A DNA stretch of 64,000 nt from Petunia secreta (GCA_029990175.1 JARKIP010000048.1:24080001-24144000), one strand, 5' to 3'; positions 45,228-56,656 are shown, counted from the first letter of the stretch. Program-made: numbers and translations. Notes: generated by a model from the sequence alone, not told the origin.

Positions 45228-46254
45228 TAGGGGTGGGCATTTGGTACTTCGGTTTGGCTTTTTGAAACTTCGGTTCGGTATTTCGGTCTTCGGTTCAGTT
45301 TGAAGTGTAGAAAAACCCGTAATTTTTATACTTCGGTTCGGTTCGATTTTTTAGTTCGGTACTTCGGTTCAGTACAACGGTGTTTCGGTTTAAACCAAAG
45401 TTTATAGTAAAAAAACAAAAGGCCGAACAAAAAAGGAAAAGGAAAGGCAAAGTACATACCTGTTCAATGTCAATAAATAAGATTAACAAAAATACATCAA
45501 ATTACCAAACATAAATGATTGAATACTCGTAATATCATATCGCGATGACTTAACATAAATTATTTATTCAAACTAAAGGGATGTTCAGCTAATTTATCAT
45601 TTCCTAATGAATTTTCAGTTCAATTATTTAATTTTTTAAATATTTTATATTTAATCACTAATTAGACATTAAAGTACAATAAGCAAAAACAAAGGGGAAA
45701 TTATACGAATCAATATAGGATTGGATAGCAGATTGAAAAGAAGAAAACATCTTATTGTTACATTATTTGAGCACCCGCCAATGCTCGAGTTATAAATCCT
45801 CCAACAGCACTCCTTGCCCTTTTTTTTCAAATCAATCTCTAAAAGAAAGAAAAGGGAAGAGTACAGATCATACCTCAATCACTTGATGACTCGATCCAAA
45901 AGAAAAGAAAAGCGTGGAGGACTGGAGGGAAAGGAGTAGGAGCCTGGAGGGAATAAGGTTATTTCATATTTGGGTAGGGGACTAAGGGAAGGAGTAACTT
46001 AGGGATCTAGGAAATATATGTAATATGTAATGGTGGATGTTTTTTGTTAATGGTATTAAAAAATAAAAATAAAAAACTTCGGCTTTTTCGGAATTTCGGG
46101 ATCCGAAGTTTCGGGATGGCCGAAACCGAAGACCGAAGTTTAAAAACTTCTAGGACCGAACCCGAACAAAAAAATCGAAATACCGAACCCGAAGTATCGA
46201 ATTAGTTCGGTTCGGTTCGGTATTTCAGTTTTTTCGGTTTTGTGCCCACCCCTA
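45228..46254. mobile_element. hAT-type non-autonomous DNA transposon
   Basis: The ends TAGGGGTGGGCA and (reverse complement) TAGGGGTGGGCACA form short terminal inverted repeats. The 8-bp GCAGTAGT is repeated outside (45220-45227 and 46255-46262), the duplication length of hAT elements. Next to both ends are many short GGTTCGGT/ACCGAA subterminal repeats, the usual transposase-binding arrangement of hAT elements. The 1027-bp interior is AT-rich without a transposase. It inserted into the 3' non-coding part of the outer element. Confidence 0.9.
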
Positions 46255-46262
46255 GCAGTAGT

Positions 46263-47702
46263 ATAGTAGTTGTTGTGGGTTTTTGTTCCTTAGCCGATTT
46301 TTGTCATGTTTGGTACCACCACTATTTAATCTTTGTCATGTGAGCATGATTTGAAATGTGAATAGAAAATTGAGTTGGTGAATTGTGTTATGACCTTGAA
46401 GTTCAAGTTTTCGCTCTTGTGTTCATTAATTAGTTCTCATTAGACTATGAGTGAACTTTTGATATTAAATTGCCTTTGATCGAGACTTGAATATACTTGT
46501 CTTCCACTATTTTCTTGTGCCATTTATGGCAAGGAATTGGTGTGTTCACGTGTGCGCTTTATGATCAAGAACTTGTCCTAAGTGTACTTTGAGGCGAAAT
46601 CCTAGGTGGTGTTTGGCCTGAGAAATGATTCTAGGCTTTCCTTGGCTCACTAGTGACTAAAAAGCCTACCCTTGCATTATTATCTTAGTCAACCACTTTG
46701 TGCTTACTATCCTTTCTTTTGGCGACCACATTTTTATCCCAGACCAATTCTAAGTGCTTAAAAGCATTAATCCTCTTTTGACCCCAACCTCTTTGTATGC
46801 ATTGAAAGATATGCGACTATGGCAAAAACCTATGTTTGGGCATGACATGAATTAGTTGGCAAAAATATGGAAGTTGAAAGGAAATCAATTGAAGAAAAAG
46901 AGAGAGAACAATAAAAAAGAGTTGAACAAGAAATTTTGAGAGAAAAATGAAAAGAAAGAGAAAAGAAACAAAAATTAACAAGTAGAAAAAGAAATAAAAG
47001 AAGAAAAAGAAGAAAAATAGAATTGGTAAATAATGATGGGAAGACGAGAGCCTAATCCCCAAAATTAGCAAGGTGTAGTTACATTGAAAAGGAAGTGTGC
47101 TTTGAAAAATTTTTGTGTGTGTAGTGGTTAAGCAGGTGTATAGTCACTATTTACCCAAATTTTATCCCACATTTGACCAAAAGCCTACATTATAACCTTA
47201 GGTAAGTCCTAATTGATTTGGAATCGAGCATTCCTACATTAGTGGAGATGCATATGAATGCAAGCTTATGTATCTCTAACATGCATGTTGAACTTCGATT
47301 GAAAGAGCGATTGAATTCTTCCTATTATTGATCAGATGTGTGTTGATATTGCATTCTTGTGTCTGAGATACTCTCTTGTGTGGTGAGGGTACTTGTGAAG
47401 TTTAGTTGAGGACTCGTGATTCACTTTCCAATTGGGGTGAGCGAGCAAAGAACTAAACCTTCGAGACGAATAGGCAAACTTTGAAAATCTTGTGTTATGA
47501 AATGTTTACCTTCTCGTTTGTTCCATAAAAGTTGTGTTCACATGGTTTAGATTTATTTTTGGTACCAATCAATACCATTTGTTGTTGATCTTAAAAGAGT
47601 TTTACTTGTTGTTTCCCTTAGAGAAAAAGTAAGTGAATAAGTGAATTTCAACTTGGATACTAGTGAAGTTTGATTTGCTTGAGGGTAAGCAATGGTATCT
47701 GA
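46263..47702 (+). other. Non-coding DNA before right LTR of outer element
   Basis: There is no credible ORF. A purine-rich tract runs from about 46855 to 47025 (mostly GAAAAAGAA-like), whose complement encodes a Phe-rich shadow frame. Near 47670-47700 TTTGCTTGAGGGTAAGCAATG precedes the LTR; TTGCTTGAGGACAAGCAA-like sequences mark the 3' end of the interior in many plant elements of this type (recalled), so the polypurine tract is probably here but decayed. Confidence 0.5.
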
Positions 47703-49215
47703 CGTTTGGAAAAAATGCCACACATTGCCTTCTATTGCTTAAGCTTTTGTTGGGTATTATTGATCGAATATGTGCACTTATCGTGCGTTGGTTGCATATA
47801 GCCGGTTGTCGGTACCGCGGAAGTGAAAAGATTCAAAACAAGTCAAAACAAGGCAAATTGGTGAACCTGCAAGATCTGGTCTGGAAAGCTATGAATCACG
47901 ACCGCGCAGGCAAAGGAGCAGCCGCTGGGAAATTAGAGAAGCTAGCGTGATGGTGCTAGAATCAGGCGCAATCCTGAAGCTATAGTCAGAATGGTCAGCA
48001 CGACAGCGCTTGTGGTGACGCAATCGCGCGAGATCGAGCCTGCCTGCTTTGGACAGAGTTTGAATTTCACTTAGCTGAATTGGGGAACATATATAGCTCC
48101 TTGGACGACCTAGGAAGCATCTTTGACTTAATTTTCAAGCTTTGGAGCTAGAGTTCATCAACCAAGTCGAGGGTTTAAAGACTAGGAGCTTAAATTGTTC
48201 AATCCATTAACGTTTTGTTCACTCCTTTGGTTTGTGTTTCATTATGTTGAATTTTTTGTATAATCTTGATATTATAAATATGTGGGGTTGATAGATTGGT
48301 AGAGCTAGGGCTTATATATTGGAACCTTTGTGCTTATGAGCTATTGAGTTCCTCTTTACCATTAATTATTTGGGTGTTTGGCTATCTAATGACCACTTGC
48401 TTTAATTCTAATGAATTGGTAGTTGTAAATACTAGTTCTATCCCTAAGAGTACTAGACTTATACCGAGAGGGTAATTGTAGGAATGTGACAGTGAAAAAC
48501 AAGGTATGGGGGTAGGTGTTGTAGCGATAACCCCAAGTTTACGGGTTGAACACCGAGAGGAGGATGCCTTACTTGGACACAATATTAATTGAACTTAATG
48601 CAACACTTCTTTGCACCGAGTGGCGAGAGGTGTTAGGCTTGGTAGTCACCAAGAGGGGCTATCTGGGAAAAATAAGTTGAGTGTCATATTGCGTGCATAA
48701 GCTTTATTGGATGGGGTTCTTTAAGTGAAATCGATCAACTGTGGGTTATTTGAATTCCCTACGCTCTACTACCTTGCAACCTTGCTTGAGTCGCCATTGA
48801 TTATATTTACATGATTTCCTAGTATAGTCATAGTTATTAGCATTGCTCTATAGTTATCACCCCTATTTGGCTTAAGGTTTAGTTTCTCCCCTATCTTAAT
48901 TGCATCGCATTGCTCCCTGTGGAAATCGACCCCGACTCATAGTTGGATGATTATTGTATAACAGTCGTGTCTCTACTCTTCGGAAGGTCTTTTACACGCT
49001 CATCATTGAACGCAACGAGGGATATGGGCATATACATATCTAGGTTTACCCCAATCCTAATTATGATAAAATACTATGTTTATAGGCCTTGGACCTAATT
49101 ACATGAGGTGGTGATACTAAGTTAACCCTAACTAAAGGATAATAATTCTTAAGGTGGCTGGACATGTGCCCTTCGGCCCTAGGCCTGTACGTAATGTGCG
49201 GATGTGGCTATAGGG
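47703..49215 (+). repeat. Right LTR copy of the outer element (truncated)
   Basis: This aligns with 3029-4475. It carries an extra ~40-bp piece near 49030-49080 (TACCCCAATCCTAATTATG...) missing on the left. At 49216 it stops abruptly where an Ogre-family LTR begins. Confidence 0.65.
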
Positions 49216-51430
49216 TGTCATACCCGGTTTTAAACTCAACTCGGAGCGAGTCAGGTTTCAGGTTTGACTGGGTAACTTGTTCAAATTTAAGAATTGGTCA
49301 CCACCTAATATAGATTTCTAAGGTGTATTAGATCACCTAAGCTAAGGTCAAGTCTTTATCAAACTTGTCTAGTTTCAAAGATTCAGTGGGTAAGAAATCT
49401 AAGTGACTCAGGGAAGAAGGTGTTAGGTACTTCCCCAAGTCCCACGAAAGGTGGTTCCTGCCCGAGTCTATATTTTGGAATGTCTATACAAGATAAGTGT
49501 TATCACATGTATTACTAACTTATATGGGCAAATTCACAATAAATTTATAAAACTAAGTCCAATTATGTAAGTCTAGATAGCATGCATATACTTGGGCTTC
49601 ACATTTTACACATACGACCTATATTTCACGCCTACTCGCGTTTATGGCCTCTAGTATAAATGCTTAATCGAAAAGTGATCAAATCTGCAAAAGGGTATCG
49701 AAAGGCAGTTTATTCATGCAATTTCAGTGTCTAAATTATATCTGCATAAATAGTCAGTTTTAGCAAAATGATTTCAGATTTTATCCAAAACCAAATAGGA
49801 GTTGTTTTTGAAATAAAATGTTAGCCATTTAGGGTCGGTGTGACTCGACATTTGTCGAGCCCTAATCTTAATGGCTATTTTGATGTAGGGGTCAGTTTTG
49901 AAATATATAGATAAGTGGGCTGTTTTGGAAAATGGGTTTCACGGAAGCAGATAAATACAAATAAGGGGTTATCACACGTAAATATAGACATAAGCATGCA
50001 AATACATGAATAGGCGATAATATTCTTTAGAAAATATGTATAGTAGTTTGTACAAGTGACCCATAATACTTATACTCCCTTATACACTATTAGTTTAGTG
50101 TATAAGAGATTAAAGCAGGTCGAAAACCAGTTTAACACATAAAAGGCCATATTTCAAAGTTGTACTGGGCCTGTATCGTATATTCAAAGAGGGGGCAGTT
50201 TCAGCTTTGCAGAAATAGTCCCGTTTTAGGCAGTCAATGCACAAAAGGCCCCTGCTTTGTTGAAAATTTAAAATTTTCATGCCGTAGTTATAAGCTTGAT
50301 AAAACCTTCAGTAAAATCACCATGTGACTACGCGAAAGTGCATTATTAATAGCCTGTTTTCAATTTAGCATGCAAGTCCTTATTTTAACATAATGGTGAT
50401 GCAAACACATAAAGAAAGAGTGTTAGAACAGTCCCCTGTGTGGCCAAGTAATGCAACCAGTGGGTACACATATATACAAGCAGGAGGTCCTAACAAATAT
50501 GCACAAATAAAGGATTCTAAGGGGTAACTAAGAAAATGGAGAGTCCAGAAAATAAATAGAGGTTGGATAGCGCCCTGTATGCACTGATAAGCAGCCTGCT
50601 TAGGCTGAGCTTTTCACATAGAAGAGGAACCCTTTTGCCAATTTCTTAAACCAACAAAAAGGCCTGTGAATAGAATTCTGGTATGGCCTTAGGACCATCC
50701 ACACACACACACACTATAGAAATAGGTTAGTAGGGGCCAAAATAGAACCCCTAAACAGTAAATACATAGAGGCAGGAACCACACCAAGAGTTTTAAACAT
50801 AGATGGTTTAAGCAGGAAGGTGAATGAGAGAGTATGCCATGTGTTTTACCTTACTAGAAAATCAGAAACAACTAGAGAGTAGTGATGTAAGTGAAGTCAG
50901 GCCTTCTTCTCCAGAAGGCTTCCACAACAGGATGGAAAATCCTAACTATTTTCTTTCAGTTTTCTTATGTGAGAAAGTGTATCAATGCAAGAGTGTATTC
51001 AGTTCTCCAGTATTGTTTGTGTGTGTATCAGTGAAAAGGTGTCCTCTAAAGTGAGTGAAAAGAACAATTTATATAGGTGAGGGGTCTAAGTTGAAAATCA
51101 AATGGGTAAAATTATATGAGATAGTGCAATATTGTCTTCCAAACTTAATAAGGATTCCATTAGGTGGACTTACCAAGTTTATTCCAATAAATCCCTAAAC
51201 TTAAGGTAAATCAAACCTTATGACAAATATAGATTTCTTCTCTTAACCATAACATTGACCAGGTTCACAATCAGTAGCTCAAACATGTTTTGGGCTCGGA
51301 ATCACTTAACAGATTCTAAGAAGGTTCTAGTGGGTACATGATCAATTTGATGGTTAATTTCTATTCAAAAACCATTCACGCATTCTAATCAAAGTAGTCA
51401 GGATATTCTGAACCATGTGATTAATTCCCC
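49216..51430 (-). repeat. Partial, diverged LTR of the Ogre family
   Basis: This starts TGTCATACCCGGTTTTAAAC, like 6004 and 23297, and can be followed alongside those LTRs through blocks such as CTTAATCG (49665), GTGACTCGAC (49843), TTATACACTATTAG (50078), ATATAGGTGAGG (51070) and CCAGGTTCACAA (51253). Divergence is much larger than between 6004-9673 and 23297-27025, so it is another subfamily or an older copy. Only about the first 60% of the LTR is present; at about 51430 LINE sequence begins. Same orientation as the Ogre-type element. No interior is seen, so it is a solo LTR or a fragment. The frame 50824-51054 inside it is not a gene. Confidence 0.75.
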
Positions 51431-51439
51431 TATTCAATG

Positions 51440-51850
51440 TTAACTGAACAAGTCATGGATTCACATAGACAATTCTCAAGTTACCCTCCCAGAATGGTCT
51501 TCTGTCCTCAATTGTATTTTTCCCACAAATTATAGTCATCTCATAGCTAAGTTTAGCACCTTTAGCTTCTGTGCTACAATGAATAAATTGATCATGTAAT
51601 TCTAGGATGTGAACATTGATTACATCTGCTTTCCATAACAACCAAATTCTACTATTCACAGCTCGTGCATAATTATGAGAAAAACTCCAGCCCTTAGGAA
51701 CCATACACAGACTTTTTTGGAATTTAGCTCCCTTAACTCCTATTTTTTGAATCCCAACTAATACTATTTTATGTTTAGTAGTCCGTCAATTCCCTCTGCT
51801 TGAAAGGCTTGTTCATATTCCATAAAATCCAATTCATTGTACAGTTAATG
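51440..51850 (-). pseudogene. LINE (L1) endonuclease N-terminal fragment
   Basis: Minus strand: the typical opening MNWILWN is near 51825-51845, then degraded sequence. The frame 51453-51704 has WSFSHNYARAVNSRIWLLWK, VNVHILELHDQFIHC and YEMTIICGKNTIEDRRPFWE. These fit the start of the apurinic endonuclease (EEP) domain of plant L1 elements, which nicks target DNA. It ends at about 51440; the rest of endonuclease and all RT are absent. Stops near 51710-51800 make it non-functional. Confidence 0.75.
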
Positions 51851-53408
51851 TATTCCTCCCATCTGGAGGCCTTCTAACTACGTACTACTGCTTCCACATA
51901 TCCGTCAGATGAAGGTTGGTAATTTTCATAGAAATACCATGCACGAGCTGTTATCTATTGAATCAATTATGCATATTGGGCTTTCCGTTGTGGTATTGGA
52001 GACTGTTCTTTATTACTTTCTTTGCTTCCAGATAGTGTCCTGTTCTTCTGGATTTCATTCTGATCTATTGATCCCCCTTCAACTTGAGTATCATTTGACT
52101 TGTCAGGCTCCTGGTTTTGAGGTTCTGCATTCACCTGCATTTGAGTTTTATTTAGCTTGTCAGTATCCTAATTTTGGGCCTTAGTAATACATTGCACTTT
52201 TGGTTCTCTCCTAGCTTCCCACTGCTCTCTACTTGTTGCATCCCTTTGCCTTGGTTGCTGATGGTTCTCTTTTTATTTTTCAACTGCTCACTAATGCCCA
52301 TACACAGAAAATTGGTCGCTAGTAATATATTATCTCTTGAGTGAATCTCTTCCCAAGGGGATCAACTTTCTCAAATACATTTGGCAGGTTTTGCATGACA
52401 TCCATATCAACCAAAACCCTTGCAAAGGATGCTCAAATTTTTTTGGTAGCACATTCATCTGCAAAGAGTGAATTACCCCATTGGCTTGAAATTCTACTGA
52501 GTGATTCAGGCCCCCAATAATTCAATAGCTGGTGAGGAAATTTGACCCATAGGGGCAAATTATTTTTGGGAATTCCTGCTTAATATCAGAGCCTAGTATC
52601 CATCTCTTAGGATTAAGGACATGTTATACATGGTATAGAGTCGAGAGTATAGGATTTCATCCTTATTATATTGGTTTTTGAATTTAGCAATGTAGAACCC
52701 ATCGTCATGGGAGTATAGATCTGGTTTTGCAACCAAGTTCCAGCTACAAGCTACGTAGTTGCTCATATAAATAAAATTCAGTATGCCGCCTACCACGTAT
52801 ATTACCAGAGAATTTTCCCATATAGCTGTTTGTTTTTCAATTTCAATCTTATCCAAGGTTACTACAGGTTTCCCCTCAATTATTGTTTGAGCTATGAAGG
52901 ATTAAGACATACCATTTCCCGCAACCCGATTTTGAGAAAATAAACTTGACCCCATTTTCTTTGTCATCTCGTGTTTCCCCTTGCTCTCTGCACCAAATTG
53001 AGGGTTATGGGTTTCCTTCATCATCTTTTCCTCTTCGCGAACTTGATTGTTTCGAGTTCCTGGCATCCCCTTATTCTCCTCACCCAACTGGAGTTGCCTC
53101 AACACACTTCTCGATTGAGATGGACCTAATGCATGCGTTAGTGGTGGATACTGCTGTCGGAATTCCTCTGCATCTACTTTGTTGCTGGAGCTACTAACAC
53201 ATGAATTTACAATCACTGGCGACTGATTTCCATATCTAGTTCCAACTTCAAGCGTGCCATGGGGTTTTCAAAAGTATTTTTGTCTCAGAGTCGTTCCTTC
53301 TAGTGTTGCCGATGAATCATTTTGCTGCTCCGTTTCCTCCCGTTTTTCATGGTCGTCCTCGTAGTACTATTGTCATGAAAAATGGAGTAGGTGCATGTTA
53401 GCAAGAAG
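51851..53408 (-). pseudogene. LINE (L1) ORF1 with DUF4283-like domain
   Basis: Minus strand, upstream of the endonuclease. The frame 52902-53216 is polar (EEFRQQYPPLTHALG and repeats of Glu/Lys/Asn). The frame 52593-52856 has KIEIEKQTAIWENSLVIYVVG and DDGFYIAKFKNQYNKDEIL, matching the DUF4283 domain of plant LINE ORF1 proteins, which bind RNA. A downstream frame (about 52440-52570) has LNYWGPESLSRISSQWG. Linkers of 51900-52250 are polar and broken. The fragment stops near the copia LTR at 53414, which may have cut it. Confidence 0.7.
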
Positions 53409-53413
53409 CTAAT
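53409..53413. other. Presumed target-site duplication CTAAT (left copy)
   Basis: These 5 bases precede the left LTR of copia 2. The partner would lie beyond the window end, so this is only a prediction. Confidence 0.4.
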
Positions 53414-54357
53414 TGTTGAGTATTAGTTTTGAAGAATGACAAACGTGAAGGACTCAGTGGTCTTGGAGAAGAACCTAGTCCTTGAGTAGAAGGACACGAC
53501 TAATCGAAAAGAATTGTGGGTTGCAAATCCCTGTGGAACTAGGAGTAGTGGCGCGTGAATGAATATGCATCCTAGTCAGACTAAAAGAGGTGGTGCCCAG
53601 GCTGTGTCTTCGAAGTGTGAATAGGAGTTGGACTTCAACAAGGAAAAGAGTTACTATGATACCCGTCTTACCATAATTACAAGGATTCCTTGTCGGACTC
53701 AACTAGGGTTGCAAGGCCAGTATATATACAAGTAGTTGATGCAGCCGTAACTCAGTTATTCACAACCAGAGAGTTGAGAGCATACAATGGCGATCTAGCA
53801 TCTTTCTACGTGGGATAACTTAAGAAGACAACTGGTGTGCTAGAGTTGATTGAGTCTAGATATTCTGTCTAGGTTCATTGCTTTGTAAATTATTGTGAGC
53901 GATCATTGTTTTTACCTATTGGCTTATTGTAGAAACATATGTATTAGGTGAACTTGTAAGAGATTGCTTTGTAAAGCTAGAGTTTAGCTTTATTTAGTGG
54001 TTAGGGTCTAGAGTGTTTGTAAAGCTAGAGTTTAGCTTTATTTTGTGGTTAGGGTCTAGAGTGTAGTCCCTTGGTTACAGAGTCTTCTAATCAGAAACTT
54101 GCTCATTGTGTTAGTGGATTGAGTTCTAAAATCCCAGAGTGTGGGTCATGGTTTTTCTCCCTTGAGCAAGGAGTTTTCCACATAAAATCCTTGTGTCCTC
54201 TATGTGTGTGGTTGGTGTGTTGCAGTGTTTGAACAGCAGAATTGTAAAGGCAAGAACTAGGTTCTTGACCCAGAAGAACCAGGTTCTTAAAACGAAAATC
54301 GGTAGACACTATTCAACCCCCCTTCTAGTGTCCTTAGGAGGTGCATAGATTATAACA
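53414..54357 (+). repeat. 5' LTR of copia 2
   Basis: The LTR is 944 bp, from TGTTGAGTATTAG to GATTATAACA. Within it TTGTAAAGCTAGAGTTTAGC occurs twice (about 53971 and 54019), a tandem duplication of about 48 bp not present in the right LTR. Confidence 0.92.
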
Positions 54358-54359
54358 AG

Positions 54360-54371
54360 TGGTATCAGAGC
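54360..54371 (+). promoter_or_regulatory. Primer binding site of copia 2 (tRNA-Met)
   Basis: TGGTATCAGAGC begins 2 bases after the LTR, the standard initiator tRNA-Met site. Confidence 0.93.
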
Positions 54372-54415
54372 GGGTCTTCTCGTGTGAGGTTAACACCTTG
54401 AGAAGGATCAGAATC

Positions 54416-55594
54416 ATGAGTGCACCACCTATTATTACTGAAGGACAATCTGTTCAAAGGCCTCCACAGTTTAACGGACAATATTATGCTTGGTGGAAGA
54501 ACAGGATGGAGAATTACATATGTGCTGTAGACTATCAACTCTGGCTGATCGTATATGAAGGAAACCTGATCCCTACTAAAATAGTTGGTCAAGGAGCCAC
54601 TGCTAAACAAGAACCTAAACTGAAAGAGGAGTTCAACGAGGCGGATTATAAGATGATCGAATAGAATCACAAAGCCAAACATCTGGTTATTTGTGGTCTT
54701 GGTCCTGTGGTTTAACAGAGTATCATCTTACAAGACGGCTAAGGAAATTTGGGATGCCCTGCAGGTAGCGCATGAAGGAACCACCGAAGTGAAGGACTCA
54801 AAGAGAAGAATGTTGAAGAGACAATTTGAACTGATCTCTATGGGTGAGAAGGAATCAATCCAGGATATGATGACCAGGTTGACCATCATTACTAATGACA
54901 TGAGATCCCTGGATATGGAATTGCCAGAAGTAGAGATGGTTGATAAGATTCTAAATGTACTTCCTGAAGCGTGGGAACCTAAGATGACTGCCATCATTGA
55001 GTCTAAACCTCTAAGATCCATCAAACTTGAAGAACTGGTTGGTAGCTTGAAAACTCATGAAATGATGAAAGATTCGAAAGCTAAACCAGCTTTAAAGAAA
55101 GACAAGACCCTTGCGGTTGAAGCAACTGAGGAAACTGATGAATATGTTGATTTGGAATCAGTTTTGAAGCAGCAATGGTTAGTGCACTAAGACAGAAGCT
55201 TAATATGGGTAGATTTAAAGGCTTCAAAAGAAGTGGCAAGGAGAATTCTGGCAGGAAGAACATAGTCGACAATCTAGATTACTCAGGATGCTTTAAGTGT
55301 TTCAAGAAAGATCACGCCGTCATGGATTGTCCTATGTGGCAAATAGAGTGGATGAAAAACAGAGCATCTAAGGAAAAGGAGAAGGAGACGTCAAAAGAAA
55401 TTGATAAAGATAAGAAGAAGTCAAGAAGACCTCCAAACATCAGAGAAGAAAGAAGAAAGAAGAATGAAGCCTTCTATGCTACATGGGGATCAACTGACAG
55501 TGAATCTGATCATGAAAAGGAATCCGGAGATGATTCACCACTAGCACTAATGATCCTGACGGACATAAGTTCTGATGAAGAAAACCCTCGATAG
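54416..55594 (+). pseudogene. Gag of copia 2 (first gag segment and zinc knuckle)
   Basis: This starts MSAPPIITEGQSVQRPPQF at 54416. FNGQYYAWWKNRMENYI is the copia gag N-terminus. A TAG at 54662-54664 and a frameshift lead to the frame 54693-55190, with AKEIWDALQVAHEGT and LKRQFELISMGEKESIQDMM (UBN2-type gag). A second frameshift leads to the frame from 55175, with the knuckle CFKCFKKDHAVMDCP near 55291-55335, then basic and acidic stretches ending at the TAG at 55592-55594. It would coat element RNA; three lesions inactivate it. Confidence 0.85.
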
Positions 55595-56023
55595 TTCAGA
55601 GGAGGGAGAGATCCGTCAAAGCCACATGTGTTCAACGGTACTAACTATAAGAGCTGGAAGAAACAGATGAAAATCTTCTTGCAAGCAACTGATTACAGTC
55701 TGTGGCTGATTGTGAAGAGAGGACCTCATGTCCCTGTGAAGAGAGCAGCAAATGGAGTTTTGGTGCCAAAGAAAGTGGAAGAACTAGATCCGCAAGGTCT
55801 AGATTTGCTGCAGGCAAATTCCAAGGCTGAATTGTACCTGAGGAGAGGACTCACCTATGATGTGCTTGCAAGGATACTTGAATACAAGTCTTCCAAGGAA
55901 GTCTGGGAAAAGCTGAAGGAGTTGTACACAGATGACAACCAAAAGAAGGACTCTGCCCTTATGGCAACTGATGGAGCTGAAGCTGCTCATTCAGCAGAGG
56001 TATGTTTATCTGATCTTAAGTAA
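55595..56023 (+). pseudogene. Second gag N-terminal domain embedded in gag of copia 2
   Basis: Directly after the TAG, in the same frame, a second copy of the gag N-terminal domain appears: VFNGTNYKSWKKQMKIFLQA, TDYSLWLIVKRGPHVPVKR, AELYLRRGLTYDVLARILEY, SSKEVWEKLKELYTDDNQKK. It parallels FNGQYYAWWKN...DYQLWLIVYEGN...AKEIWDALQ of the first segment but is clearly diverged, so it is not a recent tandem duplication. It then runs into DSALMATDGAEAAHSAEVCL, which resembles normal gag between knuckle and coiled coil. An insertion of a foreign gag piece, for example by template switching, is the simplest reading. Confidence 0.75.
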
Positions 56024-56656
56024 ACCTTACATACATACTCTTCTGAAAATTTGATTCTAATCACTGCCACTTTGATTGAGGGTTATGAAAAGGAGAAAAT
56101 TGAAAAGGACAAATTAACTGAAGAGCTAGGTGATCTTAGAACCAAACACAAAAGCCTTTCTAGAACAAAACATTGAACTAGAAGAAATCAATGTCATCTT
56201 AAAAGGGCAGACTCTTGTGTTAAACTCTAATATCACCGATCTAGAATTGGAATGCAATCTGTTAAGAGAGAGTGTAAATGGTAAGCAAGTAATAAGTGAA
56301 GTTCAAACCTTTTTGGAAAATGAACTGAAAAGAGCTAACGAGATTCTGTATCAGGAACTAAAAAGAACCGGATTTTAAATCAAAAGGTTGAAAAATCTGA
56401 ATTTAAGCTTACCAGATTAACTAAATGGAATAAATCATCGGAGGCAATGAACTGGGTTCTTGAAAATCAAAACAAAGGAAAACAACGGCTAGGATTCAAG
56501 AAACCATTGCCTCCATATAACCCTAAGAGCAAGTATGTGGGGTTGCCTTGCAATATGTTGTGTGCCTTTTGCGGTGAAACTGGACACTACAAACAAAAGT
56601 GCATGAGTGTTAGCAAGGCAAGGGCCAAGAATAAAAGAAGTGTTCTACCTAAATAG
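56024..56656 (+). pseudogene. Gag C-terminal coiled coil and second zinc knuckle of copia 2
   Basis: After a TAA at 56021, a helical stretch (YEKEKIEKDKLTEELGDL near 56085-56140) shifts frame to 56130-56378, rich in Glu/Leu/Asn (coiled coil). The frame 56447-56656 has MNWVLENQNKGKQRLGF and a second knuckle CAFCGETGHYKQKC near 56560-56605. The layout matches the end of gag in copia 1. Confidence 0.75.

Larger units (their letters stand above)
3029..49215 (+). mobile_element. Outer Athila/Tat-like LTR retroelement lacking pol, split by nested insertions
   Basis: Two direct copies of a long repeat, 3029-4475 and about 47703-49215, delimit a composite element. Removing the three insertions (6004-27030 including one target-site copy, 29344-44649, 45228-46262) leaves roughly 8.8 kb. 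In order that remainder holds a left LTR, a CCHC-like zinc-knuckle scrap (4510-4716), acidic ORF scraps ending in a GRQPK motif (4898-5815), non-coding DNA, an ORF with a plant-transposon domain (28058-29343 plus 44650-44763), non-coding DNA and a right LTR. Athila-type elements place an extra ORF between pol and the 3' LTR, which fits. No protease, RT or integrase is found in the remainder, so the copy is non-autonomous. The right LTR is interrupted by an unrelated LTR at 49216. Confidence 0.6.

Noticed and set aside
46817..47071. Phe-rich hydrophobic minus-strand frame that looks like a membrane peptide
   Set aside because: It is the complement of a purine-rich simple sequence.
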